Assembly (NCBI GenBank): GCA_012845835.1
Contig: JABAKD010000017.1
Coordinates: 1,292,001 to 1,356,000, forward strand
DNA length: 64,000 nt
From: Undaria pinnatifida
Taxonomy: Eukaryota; Sar; Phaeophyceae; Laminariales; Alariaceae
Reading direction: 5' to 3'
Notes under the pieces: model-generated
What the model was told of the DNA's origin: nothing
Database searches by the model: none
What the model saw: the letters and a program-made list of their open reading frames with translations, nothing else
In this document: one piece after another, positions 11,601 to 26,500 of the stretch
Layout of the letters: each line of letters starts with the position of its first letter
Numbering within the stretch: position 1 is the stretch's first letter
Program-made: the position numbers and the translations under genes

Positions 11601-14425
11601 GGTGTCCAGGTATGTGGTATTCCCAAGAAACCAGAGTTTAAAACTTAGGGAAAGCATAAATTTCAACTTCCCCAAAAAAAGACTTTTAAACCTGAACTTT
11701 GAAAAACAAAACGAGATCTAAGAAGCGCTGAAAAGCGCTGTTTCAGGCATCCGAACCCGCTCAACTTTTTTTTTTTTTCAAATTACGCAATCTGAGAAAC
11801 GCTGAGAAGCGCTGTTACAGGCATCCGAGCCCGCACAGTCGTTGGGAGAGGAGAATGTCTTCAAGTAAGTGTAGAAAGCGGAAAAAATGGAGGCCGCTCA
11901 GGAAATTGACCATACTATTTGTAAGTATACCTATATAGTTCTTTACTACAAAGTTGTAGAATCTAAGTCGATGTGGGGCTGCCGAACCGCGTGGACTAGG
12001 GATAACGGTAACAAAAGGTTATCAGTCCGACAATATATATATCCAACATGAACAACGCTCGAAAAAAAGTGATAACCTCCAGATCTTCGGGAGGGGGCGA
12101 TAAATACACATCCCCGGGTCAACCAACGGACGTTTCAATATTTGCGATGTACTAATAGTGATACGATTTGAGCACAAGATGAAATTTAGGCTCACGGTAG
12201 CAACGCCACATGACTCCAACTCCATATCGAGCTTACTTTTAATGATTTTGCATACTCGTATCGAGTTATATATTAATTGTCCGATTGGTACTGATATATA
12301 TATATTTATATTGTTTTGCCGCAGAAAACGCGAAATGCCGCCAGAATACTATATGCCCGGGAATATATTGAATTGAACAGTTCGTGTACAAGCCTTACTG
12401 CCCACATTGCCCTTACAATTACGGAAAAGAGTGGAAAACAAAATAACTGGTAGGGCAGTGTCGGCTGATGTAAAGGGTGCATCCACAGCTCCGGCAAATC
12501 TAGATAAATCTGGATCTAATGGACGACGTTATGAGAAGTTGTTCAAAAAGCCTTACCACACACCACACAGATCCAACCCGGCGAACATGTGCGCAAGAGC
12601 TGCTTTTATACATACCCCACTGGAAAAAAGCATAGACAATGATATGGTTTGTTTTTGTTTTATCCCTGGGGTATCCTGGGGTATTCCTCAGCTCCAGAGT
12701 GACTGGAGCCTATCCTGTGACCACAGACTTGACTATGCAAGTTAACGCGACCACATCAACAATATCGTGCAAATCACAAAATCCAGAGCTCCGTCTGCCC
12801 CGCAAGCATCTCGATCATGATCTAGGTCCTACAGATCACACAAATCAGGGATTCGTCCTCCCCTAAATATCTAGATTTAGCTGAAGTCGGCATCTATTCC
12901 ATATGTTCGGTGTGCAAAGAGCCGCGCCCTACGGATTCCACCAAAAAACCACGTGCGTCGTAGTAGGTCGTACAGCCCACGTCACTCCGGTAGCCCATCT
13001 GTCACGAAAACATAACAAAATATCTACATCTTGTAACGGGGATGTATTTGTACCTCTGGCCTTTCAGAGGTGTGCTTACTTTGCGCGTGGACATGTCCCC
13101 GGTCGAGTCAGCGACTCCCCCCATGTCTGCCAGCTGGATGTGTCCATCCGCCCCCAACATAACGTTCCTAGGTTTCAGGTCGCTGGTAGGCATGTTCATG
13201 GCGGGGGAGGGACGGAGGGAGGGACGGAGGGAGGGAGAATTGACAACATTAGTCAGGACGCTGTGCATATGTTCGAGCTTCAGTCCTAGTATATAGCAGT
13301 GGAACAATGCTGAACTTATACCTGGTACATGCAAAACGTTTGAGCTTCGGTCCCGTTGTGGACCACTGGAACAACTCTGAGAGTATACCCAGAATAACAC
13401 AAGGAAACGACTGGTCCTACGCTGCCAAGCTAAAAAAAACAAAAAAATCGGGGCTAGTTTTTTTTTTTTCTCTTTCCGTTGCTCTTAGGGCGTGGATTGA
13501 TGCGGTATCTCTGCTTTACGGCACAGAAACACTGAGATCCTGCGATTAGTTGCGGGACCCGGCGCATAAGGTTCATCCCTGACGAGAGAGAAAACAAGAA
13601 AAAACGCGTAAGGGTCATCCCTGACGAGAGAGAAAAAAAAAACGCACAAGGGTCACCCCTGACGAGAAAAAAAAAAAAACAAAAAAAGGTCAGGAACCAC
13701 GAGACAAAAAAAACAAAAACTGACGTTTTCGAACTAATCGCGATATTGTGTCAGAGGTTCTGATTTCCGGGGAAAAAAAAAAAAAAAAAAAACTGTAAGC
13801 ATCACATAAAAATTGATGTCAGGATTCTGAACAAAATAAGTGCCGTGTGCTGTTTTGTTGTTGTTGTTGTTGTTGTTGTTGTTTTTATTGAAAAAAGTGC
13901 CGTGTGCGTGTGAGTGTGTGTGTGTTTTTGTTTTCAGAAACAAGGCCACGGCAGGAGGCTCCCAGTAAGGAAGGCGGTGGAGTGTGCCAGAGACATGTGA
14001 CCGTCTTATAGAGGGAACCCGCCTTATTCAGGCTACGAGTGCAATTCCTCAGTCTTGCCACCAGAATTTTTGTCCGTTTTGTATCGGGATACCGCCTTAT
14101 TGGGGGACCCCTGCTGAACCGAAAACCGAATAGGAGGCGTTCTTCTTGAAAAACGAATACAAAGGGTAGGTTCTTGTTTGGCAGGTGTTAGCCTCCAAAA
14201 CGTTGGAAAGTTGCTGGAAACTTTCCGATTTTCGCTCGGTTGGAAGGCTTCGACGTGTACTCCCAAAGAGTCTACTCCCAAAGGGGGTGTGTGGTTCAGT
14301 TCGTTTTCCTTGATAGCCCGAAGTTTACTCTCTTGTGCGTAAATTTCTTGATGTTGTGCATTGCTGCAGGCTCGTTTTAGATATTTAAGGGTGCCGTCTT
14401 TCACCATTTTAAAACAACAACGACC

Positions 14426-14506
<81 letters not shown>

Positions 14507-17500
14507 CTAGCAACCACCGCCACCACCACCACAAGATCGCTTCGCATTTTGAAAACCTGGTAATTGCATATGGCCTGCGAGCTTTCCAAAGACCGCGGTT
14601 AAACTGGCTGTTTTTACACCCAGCGTCCATCTCTAGTTGAATGACACCCGCGCCACATTACACACTGCCAATGCAACAGCCCCCTCACACAAAAAACGAT
14701 TCATAAGACCCCACGTCCCGATTGTTATATGTGATCGCGGTTTTTCCTGACCGCAAACAGGTAAAGTAACACCAGCGATTTCGATTAAAAAACAAAAGTG
14801 TTGTGTCTACCGCAGAACGACTCCTACCTGGTACCCGGGTATTTTTCCCCTGGGTTGGTTGAGGCTGGCCTTGGGGTTATATGACCCTGGTCGGTTTCCA
14901 TCATGTCATTTTTTCTTTGCCCGACCCAAAAGAGCTTAGAAATCGCAAGCACGCCATTAACAATATCTCCGTATATTTGAGGACCATATTTGACTCTGGT
15001 TACCTTGCGTAAACCGCGAGAGCATGAGTTAGCAAAAGTCGATCACAATCGACAAGCGTTGGGAATGCCGAACCCTCTGCGTGATAAAACCGAAGGCACG
15101 TACCGCTGGGGGGGGGGGGGCGGGGCGACATCTGAGACCACGGCTTGTTCAGAGTCTCGAAAGTAAAAGTGGAAAACAAAAAACAAAAAAACTCTATAGT
15201 CGAGGAACACCTCTCATGAAAGCACACAACATATATATATATTTTCCATCTCATCTATTATCTTCGCATTACTGTTGCGCTCGCTCCCAGCATCCTCCAC
15301 GTTGGCGTCACGGGCCCTGCGACTGCCCGAGTCGGCAGGTTTGGCATTTAACGTCCTTTTCGGGAAGACATTGCGGAAGTCCGCAGAACAGTTGTGGTCT
15401 TAGCAGACGCAGAAAATCCGCAGACGCGCGCATTTCGAGAGGTCACCGAGTACCTCTCTGCGGCTCTTGCGATTGGTCGGGACTTACCCGGGGGCTACTT
15501 GTTCCCCGTGGTGGAATGTAACCGTGAGAGGGGATCAGTGGCGATCACTGCACCTCGCACGACGGCCGCCTTGCAGGCACATCTACGCGCAGGAGGGTTG
15601 CCCGACGATTTCACGATGCACTCGTGTAGAGTAGGGGCATCGCTTAGCAAGTCGCTCGCAGGTACGGCGGTAAACGAGATCATGAAGATCGGAGTTTGGA
15701 AGACCGAGCGCGTCGCGCGGTGTTACGTTGGACCGACCACCAGCGCGGGGGCGAATTCAAAGGGGAAAGGAGGACGCGGTGGGGGTTCTCAGCGAACGGG
15801 AACGGGGGACAATAGCTACGCGATAGCCATGGACTTCCCTTTGTCCCAAGCTTTTCAGGGCGATTTTGCCGCGTCTAAGAGGCGGTAAGCGAGGTTCACC
15901 GCAAGTAGGGGTGAGATGATGCGAGACCTAGACCAACTATCCACTACGATCACGGGTAACGGCACAAGCAAGTATGGGTAGGATCACCGGCGGGGGCAGG
16001 AGGCCTCATTAAATCCAATGCTTTACATTAATAAACAAGCGAACGAGCAGGAGAATACGGCAGCAAAATCGGAGAGCAAATAAAGCCGAATCAGACATGC
16101 TTCCATGATTTGAGATCCGATATTAAAAGGAGTATGATATCGCCCCTCTGACGCATTGCTTTCGTCACCGGACCAAAAGCGAGAAAAATTGAGGTGGCGA
16201 CACGTTATCTGACCATCCCTCCCACCCGGCTTGGCGAAAGTAGTGTCTTCAAGCACACCCTCTGCGCATAGGGATTTACGGTACTGTACTAAGCTCGGGA
16301 TTGTGAGCTTAGTGGGGGCGTTTATCCCGGGCGAGGACCTCTTGCTTGCGGCAGGACGCCTGATCTAATTTAATACTTACATTAAACGACAAGCGAAGGA
16401 GCGGAAGAACGCTACAGTTCCTCAGATCCGGGGTCGCAAAGCGGGCCCTCCAACCCCATCCCCACTACGGTACGTGCCTTCCTTCTTTTGTCGCGAGAAC
16501 ACTTCAGCACTTTCTTCCCTCGTTGACTGGCGTCGAATTGTGCTGTATAGGTAAAATGGCAACCGCATTTTTTTGTTTTACGTGCAGCTTGTTGTCGATG
16601 TTGGTGCTCTCGTGTTAATCAATTTGCGAAAAATGCAGACCGTAGTGGCAGGACAAGCCCGAATAACTCTCGAATCGAAGAACACCCCCCACGGAAAAAA
16701 CAAACAAACAACCAAACTTACGGCAGGGTCTCTCCGCAAAGCGGTCTGGATAAGGTGCCATCCCCATAAACGGCGGTCAAAAATCGCTTGGCACAACTGG
16801 GGAATTGCACTCATAACTCGTGACAAAATAAGGCGGCTTTCCAACTAAGGCGGTCATATTGCTCTGGCGCACCGTCGACTTACTGAGCGACCCCTACTGT
16901 GTACGTGGCAGGGAAGCCACGACGCCACGCTCACCGATACATTAGCCCCATTTCATGCAGGTAGATCAACGCCAGAATAATTTCTGCCACGTAGAAGACG
17001 ACCCTGGCTTGGTCCATGCGTTTGCCTGGTGATGCTTCGATCGCCTCCTGCGTCGGAAACATTGTTACACGTATCGTACAGGTCAGGTAAGATCAGATAG
17101 GATCAGACACGTGTGTAGAAGATTACCTTGGTTTGGTCCATGCGTTACCTTGGTGATGCTTCGATCGCGTCCGGTGTCCGGAACATGGTTACGCGCGTCG
17201 TACATGTCAGATCAGATCAGATCAGATCAGATCAGATCAGATCAGATCAGATCAGATACGCAGAAGATTACCCTGGTTTCGTCCATGCGTTCGTTCGGTG
17301 ATGCTTAGATTGCGTCCTGTGTCCGAAACATTTGCTACACATGCCATACAGACCAGATCAGATCAGATCGGACCACATCAGATAAGATCAGATCAGATCA
17401 GATCAGATCAGATCAGATCAGATCAGATCAGATCAGATCAGATCACGTATCTAAGTATTTCCGGGCAAACGGGTCCCTGATTAACGAGGCTGAGTAAACT

Positions 17501-20500
17501 GACAATAAGTTGCCGACGACTTTCTAGTTGGCTTGGCGTGAAAGTTGGTTGCGCGCGGAAAATGAAGGTGCCCTTCGTAATTATATCTGACAGATGCACC
17601 TGTGCGTTGCATTGATTTCGACGAAAACTACAGAAGGTTTGTCGGTTTTAGGTGTATCCGGTTCGACGTTTTTTTTTTTTTTTCTCTCCCGCTTTTACTC
17701 TCCAGCCTCTGGACAAGCCGTGGTCCCAGGTGTCGTCCTTTCCCCCCCCGGTTCTTGCCTTCAATTTTTATCGCGCATAGGGTTCAGCAATCCCACTGCT
17801 CGTCGATTTTTCATCGAGTGTTGCTAACTCATGCTCTCGCGCTTTCCGCAAGTCAATTTGTGCACAAGAAAAAGTCCCAACGAATTTATACGAGTATGCA
17901 CTCAGCGGGGCCCGAACGCACGAAACTGACCTATACCAGGCTCGAGGATAACCTGATACGCCACCGGGGCGACCGGCTCGACGTATACTATAGTGACACA
18001 TCATCTCACTTCTATTTTCCGGCTTTCCGACAAACCGGGGTTACAGAGCTGTCGTCCCTTCTCCCCCCGGTACATACGTGCACGTTGGTCGGCTTTTAAG
18101 GTGTACCCGGTTGGACACATACCATAGCGACACATGATCTCAGTTCTAAACTCCGGCTTTCGGGCAAACCGTGGTTTCAGAGGAGGTGTCGCAACCCTTC
18201 TCCACCCCCTCTAATATGTGTATATTGCATTTTGGCCGCCAAGAGTTCCCGCTGCCATGGATGGTCGAGTGTCATCAAAGCGTCCACACTCATGCTCTCG
18301 CGCTTTTCCGCGAGCCAAAATTTCACAGAAAACGAAATCCCTTCGCACAAAAAGAGCACACTCGGGGGGGGGCGGGGGGAGGGGAGGGCGCTCGAATTCC
18401 CGCACCCGACCGAAGTCCCGCACCGCACGCAACATCTTACACGCCCTTGAATTAATTTCTAAGCTGATTTGTCGACAACATTTTTTGGATACTTTTGGAT
18501 TTGTTTTTCGTTGTCGATAATTTCTTTTTGTTTGGGGTCTGCGCTAGGGGTGGTATTTTGTTGGATTTTTTTTTTTTTTTTTTCCTGACGGGGCGCTCCT
18601 GAAAACCAAAAATCGCTGGAAAAGTCATGTCATTCCTGTTCAGAAAAAAATCATGGTTCTGTATTTTACCTGAAAGGCCATGGGTTTCGTTTTTGTTCGT
18701 GGGGTTTTATTACCACGTTGGGTTGCATCATTGAAATTTACCGGACAAGAAAAAAAGGTTTTTGGGTGACATGTTGCGCTCCTTAACCCCTTTGGGGCTT
18801 GATAATATCTCGTCATAGTTAAGGAAAAACTGACGAGAAAAAGCTGATGATCACAGCAGCATCCCAGGTTCACATGAAGCAATCCCGAGCTGCTACCTTA
18901 GGCGACGCCGATTGATTTTCCTGTCGGAATCAAATCGCAAGCGCCTGCAAGACACGCGCACAGCTCGTTCGGCTGCCGTGTTCTGCATGCTCGTATTTCG
19001 ATGAGAACGCGTTAACCACTTGCTTCATCGTTGGAAATCGCCCCCACATAACGGTTAAACGCGGAGCCTTCAGAAAAAAATGGCGCATCTACATAGCACG
19101 AGTTAACAGGGAGAAGGCAAAACGCCGAGCGACGAATCTGTGGAAAACATCCCGACAATGTCTTCCCGAAGCCCCCGCTTTCGTCGTGTTTGTCCCCCTC
19201 TCTGTTTTCAGAGAAGGTTGAGCCTGAAACGCGCTCCCGGGGGTGGGGGGTGCTGTCTTCTGGGCCATACGGCAGATGTGAGGTGTTGCCCTACTAGACC
19301 GCGACGACGCCTTGCCAGCTTGATAGAGGTGGCGTTTTCCGGCCAACATCGTTGTTTTAAAAAAGCAAGGACAAGGCGTAGCACGGAAGGTGCGGTCGAT
19401 GGGAGCGACTGTCTAGATTCACCAACGGAGAGGCCAAGGTCTTTTAGCATACACTGCAGTCTTCCGGAGGTTCCTCCCGGAGCTGGTTTTCCGTAGGCGT
19501 CGGCGATGGTGTCCGTGGCGGCGACGGAGGCAATTCAGGCGTCGGTGCGGGTGCCGGACCCCTTCCCTCCGTCGTCCGTGTAGGCGTCGTCCGTGACGGC
19601 CTTGGTGAGTGGCCTGAGCTCTGGCAAACCTTTTCTATCAAAACCTGACGGCGCCTTTCAACTCAAGAACCACCCAACTTTTGTTTTTGATTTAGCTTTG
19701 ATTTTATTTGTTTTCGCGTTAGGTACATGATTCGTCACATCCCTAGGCCATGTTTCGTGACACGCGTAGGACGTAGGCCATGGTGGTTGCACTTTTTAGT
19801 TTGTCTCAAATTAGGTATTGGAGGAGGCATAAGGATACGTAGTATCCGAAGAGATAGGTGAACGAAGCCTTAGATATGCGTCCCACCGTGGGCGGTATTT
19901 ACTGGCCTGGAGAAAAACACTTCTATCACATAGATTGATATATATAATATACAGGTAAAAAATTAAGTAGTGGTGGATATAGCGTTAAAAAATAAGTGTC
20001 AGCGGTTCTTCTCTCCGATTCTTTTATCAAATGGATATTCACGAAACAAGAAAAAAAATAATGGTGGAATTAGGTAGCGCGAAAAAAGAAAGAGAAAAGG
20101 AAAATATTCCGAAGACAAACACACACAGGGATTATTCTCAGCGATCTTGGAAGGCGTTTTAGTTGACCCGGTCGAATTACTCCAAAAAAACATACACGCA
20201 TAGGTATTTTCTCAGCGATCTTGGAAGGCGTTTTATTTGAATGGGTCGAATTACTCCAAAAAAACATACACGCATAGGGCTTTTCTAAGCGACCTTGGAA
20301 GGCGTTTTATTTGACTCTGTCGATATACTCCAAGAAAGCACACACATAAGGGTTTTCTAGGCGACCTTGGAAGGCATTTTATTTGATTCTGTCGATTTAC
20401 TCTAAATCCTGTTGTGACTAGCGGCTGACCTGGATGTTTCCCGTGGTGACAAGATTGAGCACGATGATCGCGTGGTGCTCCGTCTGAAAAGCGTAGTCCA

Positions 20501-23500
20501 TGCGCAGCACGAAGGGGTGGTGGCATTTCTCGTAAACAATCTGTCGTACAGAAAACCGGAACACGACGAAATGGAACACACACATGACGAGAGATTAAAC
20601 ACGTTAAGGGTCGTTCTTAACGAGCGCATGAAAAAAAAAACTCAAGCTACTCCTGACAAGATGTTACGATTTCCTGACCTTCTGAAGTTCTCTGAAATAT
20701 CACGGTTTCAAATATAAAATCACGTTGCTTTTTTTCATTTGGGGGGGAGGAATCCTTCATCAAGTGTTTATGGAAGATCTATGTCAAAACGGTTTCAACG
20801 TCCGGATTCCTGACAAAAAACCACTACACGCGAAGATATCACGTTCTTTTTTCGGTCACGGTTGCTGACAATGGTTGTGTTCTTTAGGAATGACTCTTGA
20901 CCCTTCCCCACGATAAAAATAAAGGCGCGTGCCGTAGCGGGGAGGGCGGGGGGGGTGCCCGCTACCCGACTGGGGATCTGCGACACCGACGAGAGAAAGG
21001 GGGCTGTATAAGTAGGGCAACGACAATAGACGGGATGGACACACACACAAACGCACACATAACTATTATCATCACCATTGTCACAAGGGTTTGACGGCCG
21101 ACGCTGCTCGCTGAATGAAGCGAGCCCATGGCTTTTGTACCGTGCCTGCCGGTGGGTATTGGAAAGGACGAATCGTGCGTGGAGTGTAGACTCTGTGTTC
21201 ATCCAGACGTACAACAACCGGGCAGGCATCATAACCAGCCGTAAGTGGCCCAACTCGAAAAGTAAAAGTTGACCAATTCTAGCCAAATAGTCTGCGCAGC
21301 CACCTAGGGCCAAACCCTTCAGCGTATATTCGTAACCCCGAGCTGCGGCAACGCATGAAAGAGAGACACCATGTGAAACCCCCAACAAAATCTAGACGAC
21401 ATACACGAGTAGGATACACCTCGCTTTTCATGCAACTCGCCCTAACACCCCACGGCGCTTCGCGCTCGGTGCGAGAAATGCCTTCCTGGCCGATGACAAC
21501 CCGACATGCTCCATCTCCCCACTGCAGGGGTGTGAGGGCCTAGTAGCTACGGGCTAAATATTTACGTGCGTTCACTCCCACCCCCGCCGTCCCTTGGCCT
21601 CGCCGTCTCGCCGTCCACGCTCGAGAGGTTTTTCGCTAAGCTCCGGAAACAACAAACAAAAATGATCAATTACCCCCCTCACGAATGTTCGGTATTTATC
21701 ATCCCCGCGTGTAGTGCTCCACCCACCCCCCCCCCGCCCCCGTCACTCAATGGTCTTACGTTTTTCGCGGAGGTGCCGGAAACAATAAACAAAGTATCAA
21801 CTACACAACTTACCATTTTTCAGTGTTTATTTTCCTCAGGTGTAGTGCTCCAACCCCCCCCCCCCTGCGGTCCTAACAGACTCGCACGTTCATACACCAT
21901 GACACTAGGATTAAAATATGTATCCTGATGAAAGTAATTGTGCCAGGGTAAGAGTATGCAGGAGAAGTATGGGAAGGGAACGTGAAGTTCGTAAAACAAC
22001 TGGAAAACAGTGCAGATGGCAGCATCTTAAACGATACTAGGATGCTCGAGTGCGGCTAGTAATACAATATCAAGACCAGAACTAGGAACGTACCCACTCA
22101 AAACAAATAGAGACGCGAGAAAGTTGAAATGGCAATATCAAGCAATAGAATATGCCAGAAAAGAGGTTGCCAGCCATAGCTGATAGGGCTGTATGGGAGA
22201 AAGTCACAAAAGGGCGGGCTGGAATAAGATGGCATAGCGTAGTCGAGAAAGTACGGAAGGAGTTAGGGGGAGATCAAGAAGAGGTACTGTAGATAGAGCA
22301 GTTTGGCGGGTACAAGACAGAAGTAAAATAAAGGATAGAATAAAGGGAAAAGCTAGCGCTAAGAAAAAAAAAATAATAATAAGGCGAAAGAGGATAAACA
22401 CTTCGAGAAATACAGGGGGGTTGAAGGATGATATTGGAATGAAAAAGTATAAGCACGGCCCAATGGACTACGCGAAAAACCTGAAACTGCGATTTTGTGT
22501 ACGGGAGCTGGACCTACCAGAAAGAAAAAAGAGATATACCAGTAGTCTGGAGGAGTAGGACGTGGTTACTCATATGTGCCAGTGTGACACAATAATACAG
22601 AGTACGACTCACGCCGTCCGAGAATGTAAAATATACAAGGAGGAATGGGATGCGTTAGAGGAGATGAGGAAATTAGACGTATGTGACATGGAAGAGTTTG
22701 GTAGACTAGAGAGGAGCGAGAAAACGACCGCTATCCCAGGAGGTAGATGGTGCCCGCAGACGGGGAAACAGGACGGGGATAGGATAGGCAAACGGTTTCT
22801 ATGTAATGTATGGAAGAAGCGTAATGAGCGCCCAAACGTTTGAGGTGTCTCTATTTGGAGTAGGAACGGTTCTCCGTCTCGAAAGGGATGCGTGGTCAAT
22901 GGTCAAACGACTAAGGCAAACAACAAATAAGTACGCCCCCCCCCCTCCCCCCCCCCCCGTCTCACAGCGCCTCGTTGCACGCAATGTTTGCCAGGTTGGT
23001 GAAAACCCGACGTGCTCCGTCCTGGCATAGTAGGGATGCGAAGGTCTATGGCCATACGACTACGGCCATGCCCAAACTGAGTACACCCCCCCTTCCCGTC
23101 GACTACGGCCACGCTCAAACTGAGTACACCCCGCCCCTCCCCGTCCTTCAACGGTTCTAAGACTACGGCTATGCATGAAATGACACATACTACAGTAGAG
23201 TTACCCAATTGTTTTTCTAAGAAAATTTCATTGGAGGAGCTCAGCACCCCCTCCCAAAAACACCGATTTTGATACAAAAGGAAAAGTGTTGCCAGATGAA
23301 GAATCCCATCGTCTAGGTATAAAAAACGTCTATTGCAGAACAAGAATTGCATTATTCTGACGATTTTCGCTTAGGGAGGACTAAGGAGCCTGCCCCGTCC
23401 TTCAGAAAAACAAAATGGCCAAAAAGAGGTATACCTTTACCTCCTCTGTCGAAGCACGCGTCGAATGACCACACCCCGCCCGTCCATCGGCCATACCTTC

Positions 23501-26500
23501 TCGTTGTCAACATTCCTGGGGTTCCGGGCGAAGTGTCGAAGAAGATCCTTCTTGTATTGCACCTTCATGGCGTAGTGACGGCCCGTCGTCTTCTTCACCA
23601 CGTGCACCTGCCAAAAAAAAAAAAATAACACATGTCAAATAATACGCAAGAGACCCCCCCCCCCCCCCCAGAGATCAAAGGGGATAGGATAAGCACACGG
23701 TTTTTATGAAACATATAGAAACAGCTTAATGAGCGCCCAAACGTTGGAGGTGTCTCTATTAGGCGAGGGAACGGTGCTCCGCCTCGAAAGGGATGCGTGG
23801 TCAATGGTATGGCCAAATGACTAAGGCAAGCAACAAATGGGTACGCCCCCCCTCCCCCCCCCCCCTCCCCCCCCCCCCTCCCCCCCCGCCCCAGCGATGA
23901 ACTTCCGCGGCGTTGTTCTCCAGACGTATAGAGAGAGGCGCAGCAGTCCGACGGTCTCATGGACAGTTTCCGGCAAAAAGTTGTGGAACCCTCGAACGTC
24001 ACGGAACGTAGCTTTTTGCAGGACAGTTCGTGGAAAGTTCGAGGGGACATTCGTGAAATGTTTGCAGAACGTTGCTGTTCATGGAAGGTTCGTGGACTGT
24101 TCGTGGAACCTTCGCAGAACGTTCGTTCCCACGGACAATTCGTGGAAGGTTGGCGGAAAATTCGTTGAACGTAGACGGAACGGTCGAACGTCTCGGGCCG
24201 ATACTTTAGCTGGATAGTTGGCGGAAGGTTCGGGGAACATTCTTGGAACATTCGCGGGACGTTTCCTTCCATCGACAGTTCTTAGAACGTTCGCGGAAGG
24301 TTCGTGGAACGCTCGTGGAATGTTCGTGGAAGTATTTTTTTACACAAGGGGGTATATACAACGAGTGGGCCTTTGTGGTCTTGACGGTTTTTGTTTCCAC
24401 CCGTTTCGCAGGCTTACGGTTTGCCGAACATTCCACACAACATCTCATTGCAGCAGAATATCTACAGTAGCTGCCGTAATGAGATGGTGTGCAACAGCAC
24501 CAGCCGTAATGAACGGGTCCCAACCCGACAAACATCCCGCGGAATGCACAGATCACATAGATCACATAGATCACGACAAATCTACCGGCGAAAAAAAAAA
24601 ATCTTGGCCATGGCATGGGGCGTCTTCTGTGTCCGATTGTGCGAAAAGATCAGAGCGAGCGTGAAAATATCACTTGCCGCCGCTTGCCGGCGCATAGATA
24701 TCCCCGGGGCTGCTTTCCGCGACCACGAGCTCAGCCGTGCAACATACAGCACACACATCGAACGGATCGCGCTCTAGATTATCTATTAAATGTATCCTAC
24801 CATGTATGTTCACGTATTTACCCGTTTTGAGATATTGTAGCAAGAGCTGTATGTTGCACACTCGACTGGTCAAACTTACTCACGACGGCCGTGCCCTACA
24901 GATCCCACCCGGTCAACGCGATCTAGATTGCACAGATCATTTATGGTAGATCAGGGATGCACCTGTCCTAGGATATCTAGCTCATGAAAAGGGCATCCGA
25001 TCGGCGCGATGTGTGCAACGGTGCCACCATTGTTGTTGTTGCCGTTGTTCTCACATTAACTCGCTTTATCAAGTCCGCGGTCACAGACCAGGCTCCAGCC
25101 ACTTTGGAGGTGAGGAACACCCCAGGGAAAAAACACGAACAAACCAAAATTGGTACACGCATATGTCATAGCTGACGCAATTCATGCCTCCGCCAGAAAA
25201 ATAGAACAAAGTGAAATCGGGAGTCATCATACATCAGTACGACTAGTACAGCAGTAATACAGCCGTAGTGGTCCTTCTATAGTGCCAAGATGTGCCCGCC
25301 GGATATACCGGCACTGTGGTGGCAACCGGCACTACTCCGCATGCTGCCACTACTTGATGTTAACATCAGTGCCACGCGACTTGACAGGCACTTTAGCGGG
25401 GTAATCGGCACTATAGAGGCAGCGGCACTATAGAGGAATCTAACCGGCATTGCTCAACCAGCCCTGTAGCGGAAGCTCTACCGCGTACCTACGCACAACA
25501 GCAGCGCGCAGCACAGAGGGAAAATCTCAGCCAAACAGTTTCCCGCAAAACGGCAGTAGCTACTAACAGGTTCATGAAAAGTTGGAGAGGAGGACCGTGA
25601 GGGAAAGGTCAGCAAAGGCGGTTTTTGAGTTTTTTGAGCGGCAGAAAGGTCAACAAAAGGAAAGGAAAAATGGTTTCTCCGTGGCGGAGGGTCATCAAAA
25701 TTAGCGCTTCTTAGTGGCGGAAACGTAAAACAAAAGAAGAACAAAAAAATATTTTCCATGGAAATAGAAATGTAAGCAAAACCAACCCAAAATAGTGTTA
25801 TTAAGAGGCGGTAACGTCAGCAAAACGTTGGAACACCGAAAACAAAAACCGTTTCTTGGCGATGGAAACGTCACCAAAGGTGGTATTTCTACCGGCAGAG
25901 GGTTCAGTGCAAAGGCGTGTTCTTGTGTTGTCTTAAGTGACCATCGAAAAAAAAATATTGCTCACATCAACGTCAGCAAAACCCGCTCTCGGCCATGGAA
26001 CGATCAAAAACAAAAGTTCAGCTTTGCCGGTGGAAGGGCAACAAAAAAAAAAAAACTTGAAAACGGAAACGGGAACTCAATAAAAACAGTAGTAATGTTT
26101 TGCCGGCGGAAAGAAGACGAAAAGCTTGAAAAGGCCATAAATCAAGCGTGTTTCTTGGTGCCGGAAAGGTCAATAAAAGTGGAGCTTTTATCGGAATAAA
26201 CGTCCGGAATAACGTGTTTTTTTTGTGTTTGGTCTCCGAAAGATCACCAAACAAAACACTTCCCGGCAACGACAGTATCAGCAAAAGGCGTTTTTCGCCC
26301 GCAGGAAAGCAAACGAGAAAAAAAAAAAGTCGGCGTAAATACCGTCGGTGAAAAAGACGGCGGAAACAAAAAAAGTTCCTCGGGGCGACAGAAACGTGAC
26401 ACAGAAGATGTTAGGTCACGGGGAAGCAAAACGTAATAAGTGCAATCAACAACAGTTTTTTTGTTGGAGAACCGGCACGTTGTCAGAGAGCACAAGGAAA

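Noticed and set aside
14401..14630. Poly-valine / poly-leucine membrane-like proteins.
   Set aside because: Translation of the (CAA)n tract.
23595..24272. A 225-codon minus-strand frame.
   Set aside because: It spans the GTTCGTGGAAC array and a poly(C) run. Only its last portion coincides with real coding sequence (exon E), and that is in another context.
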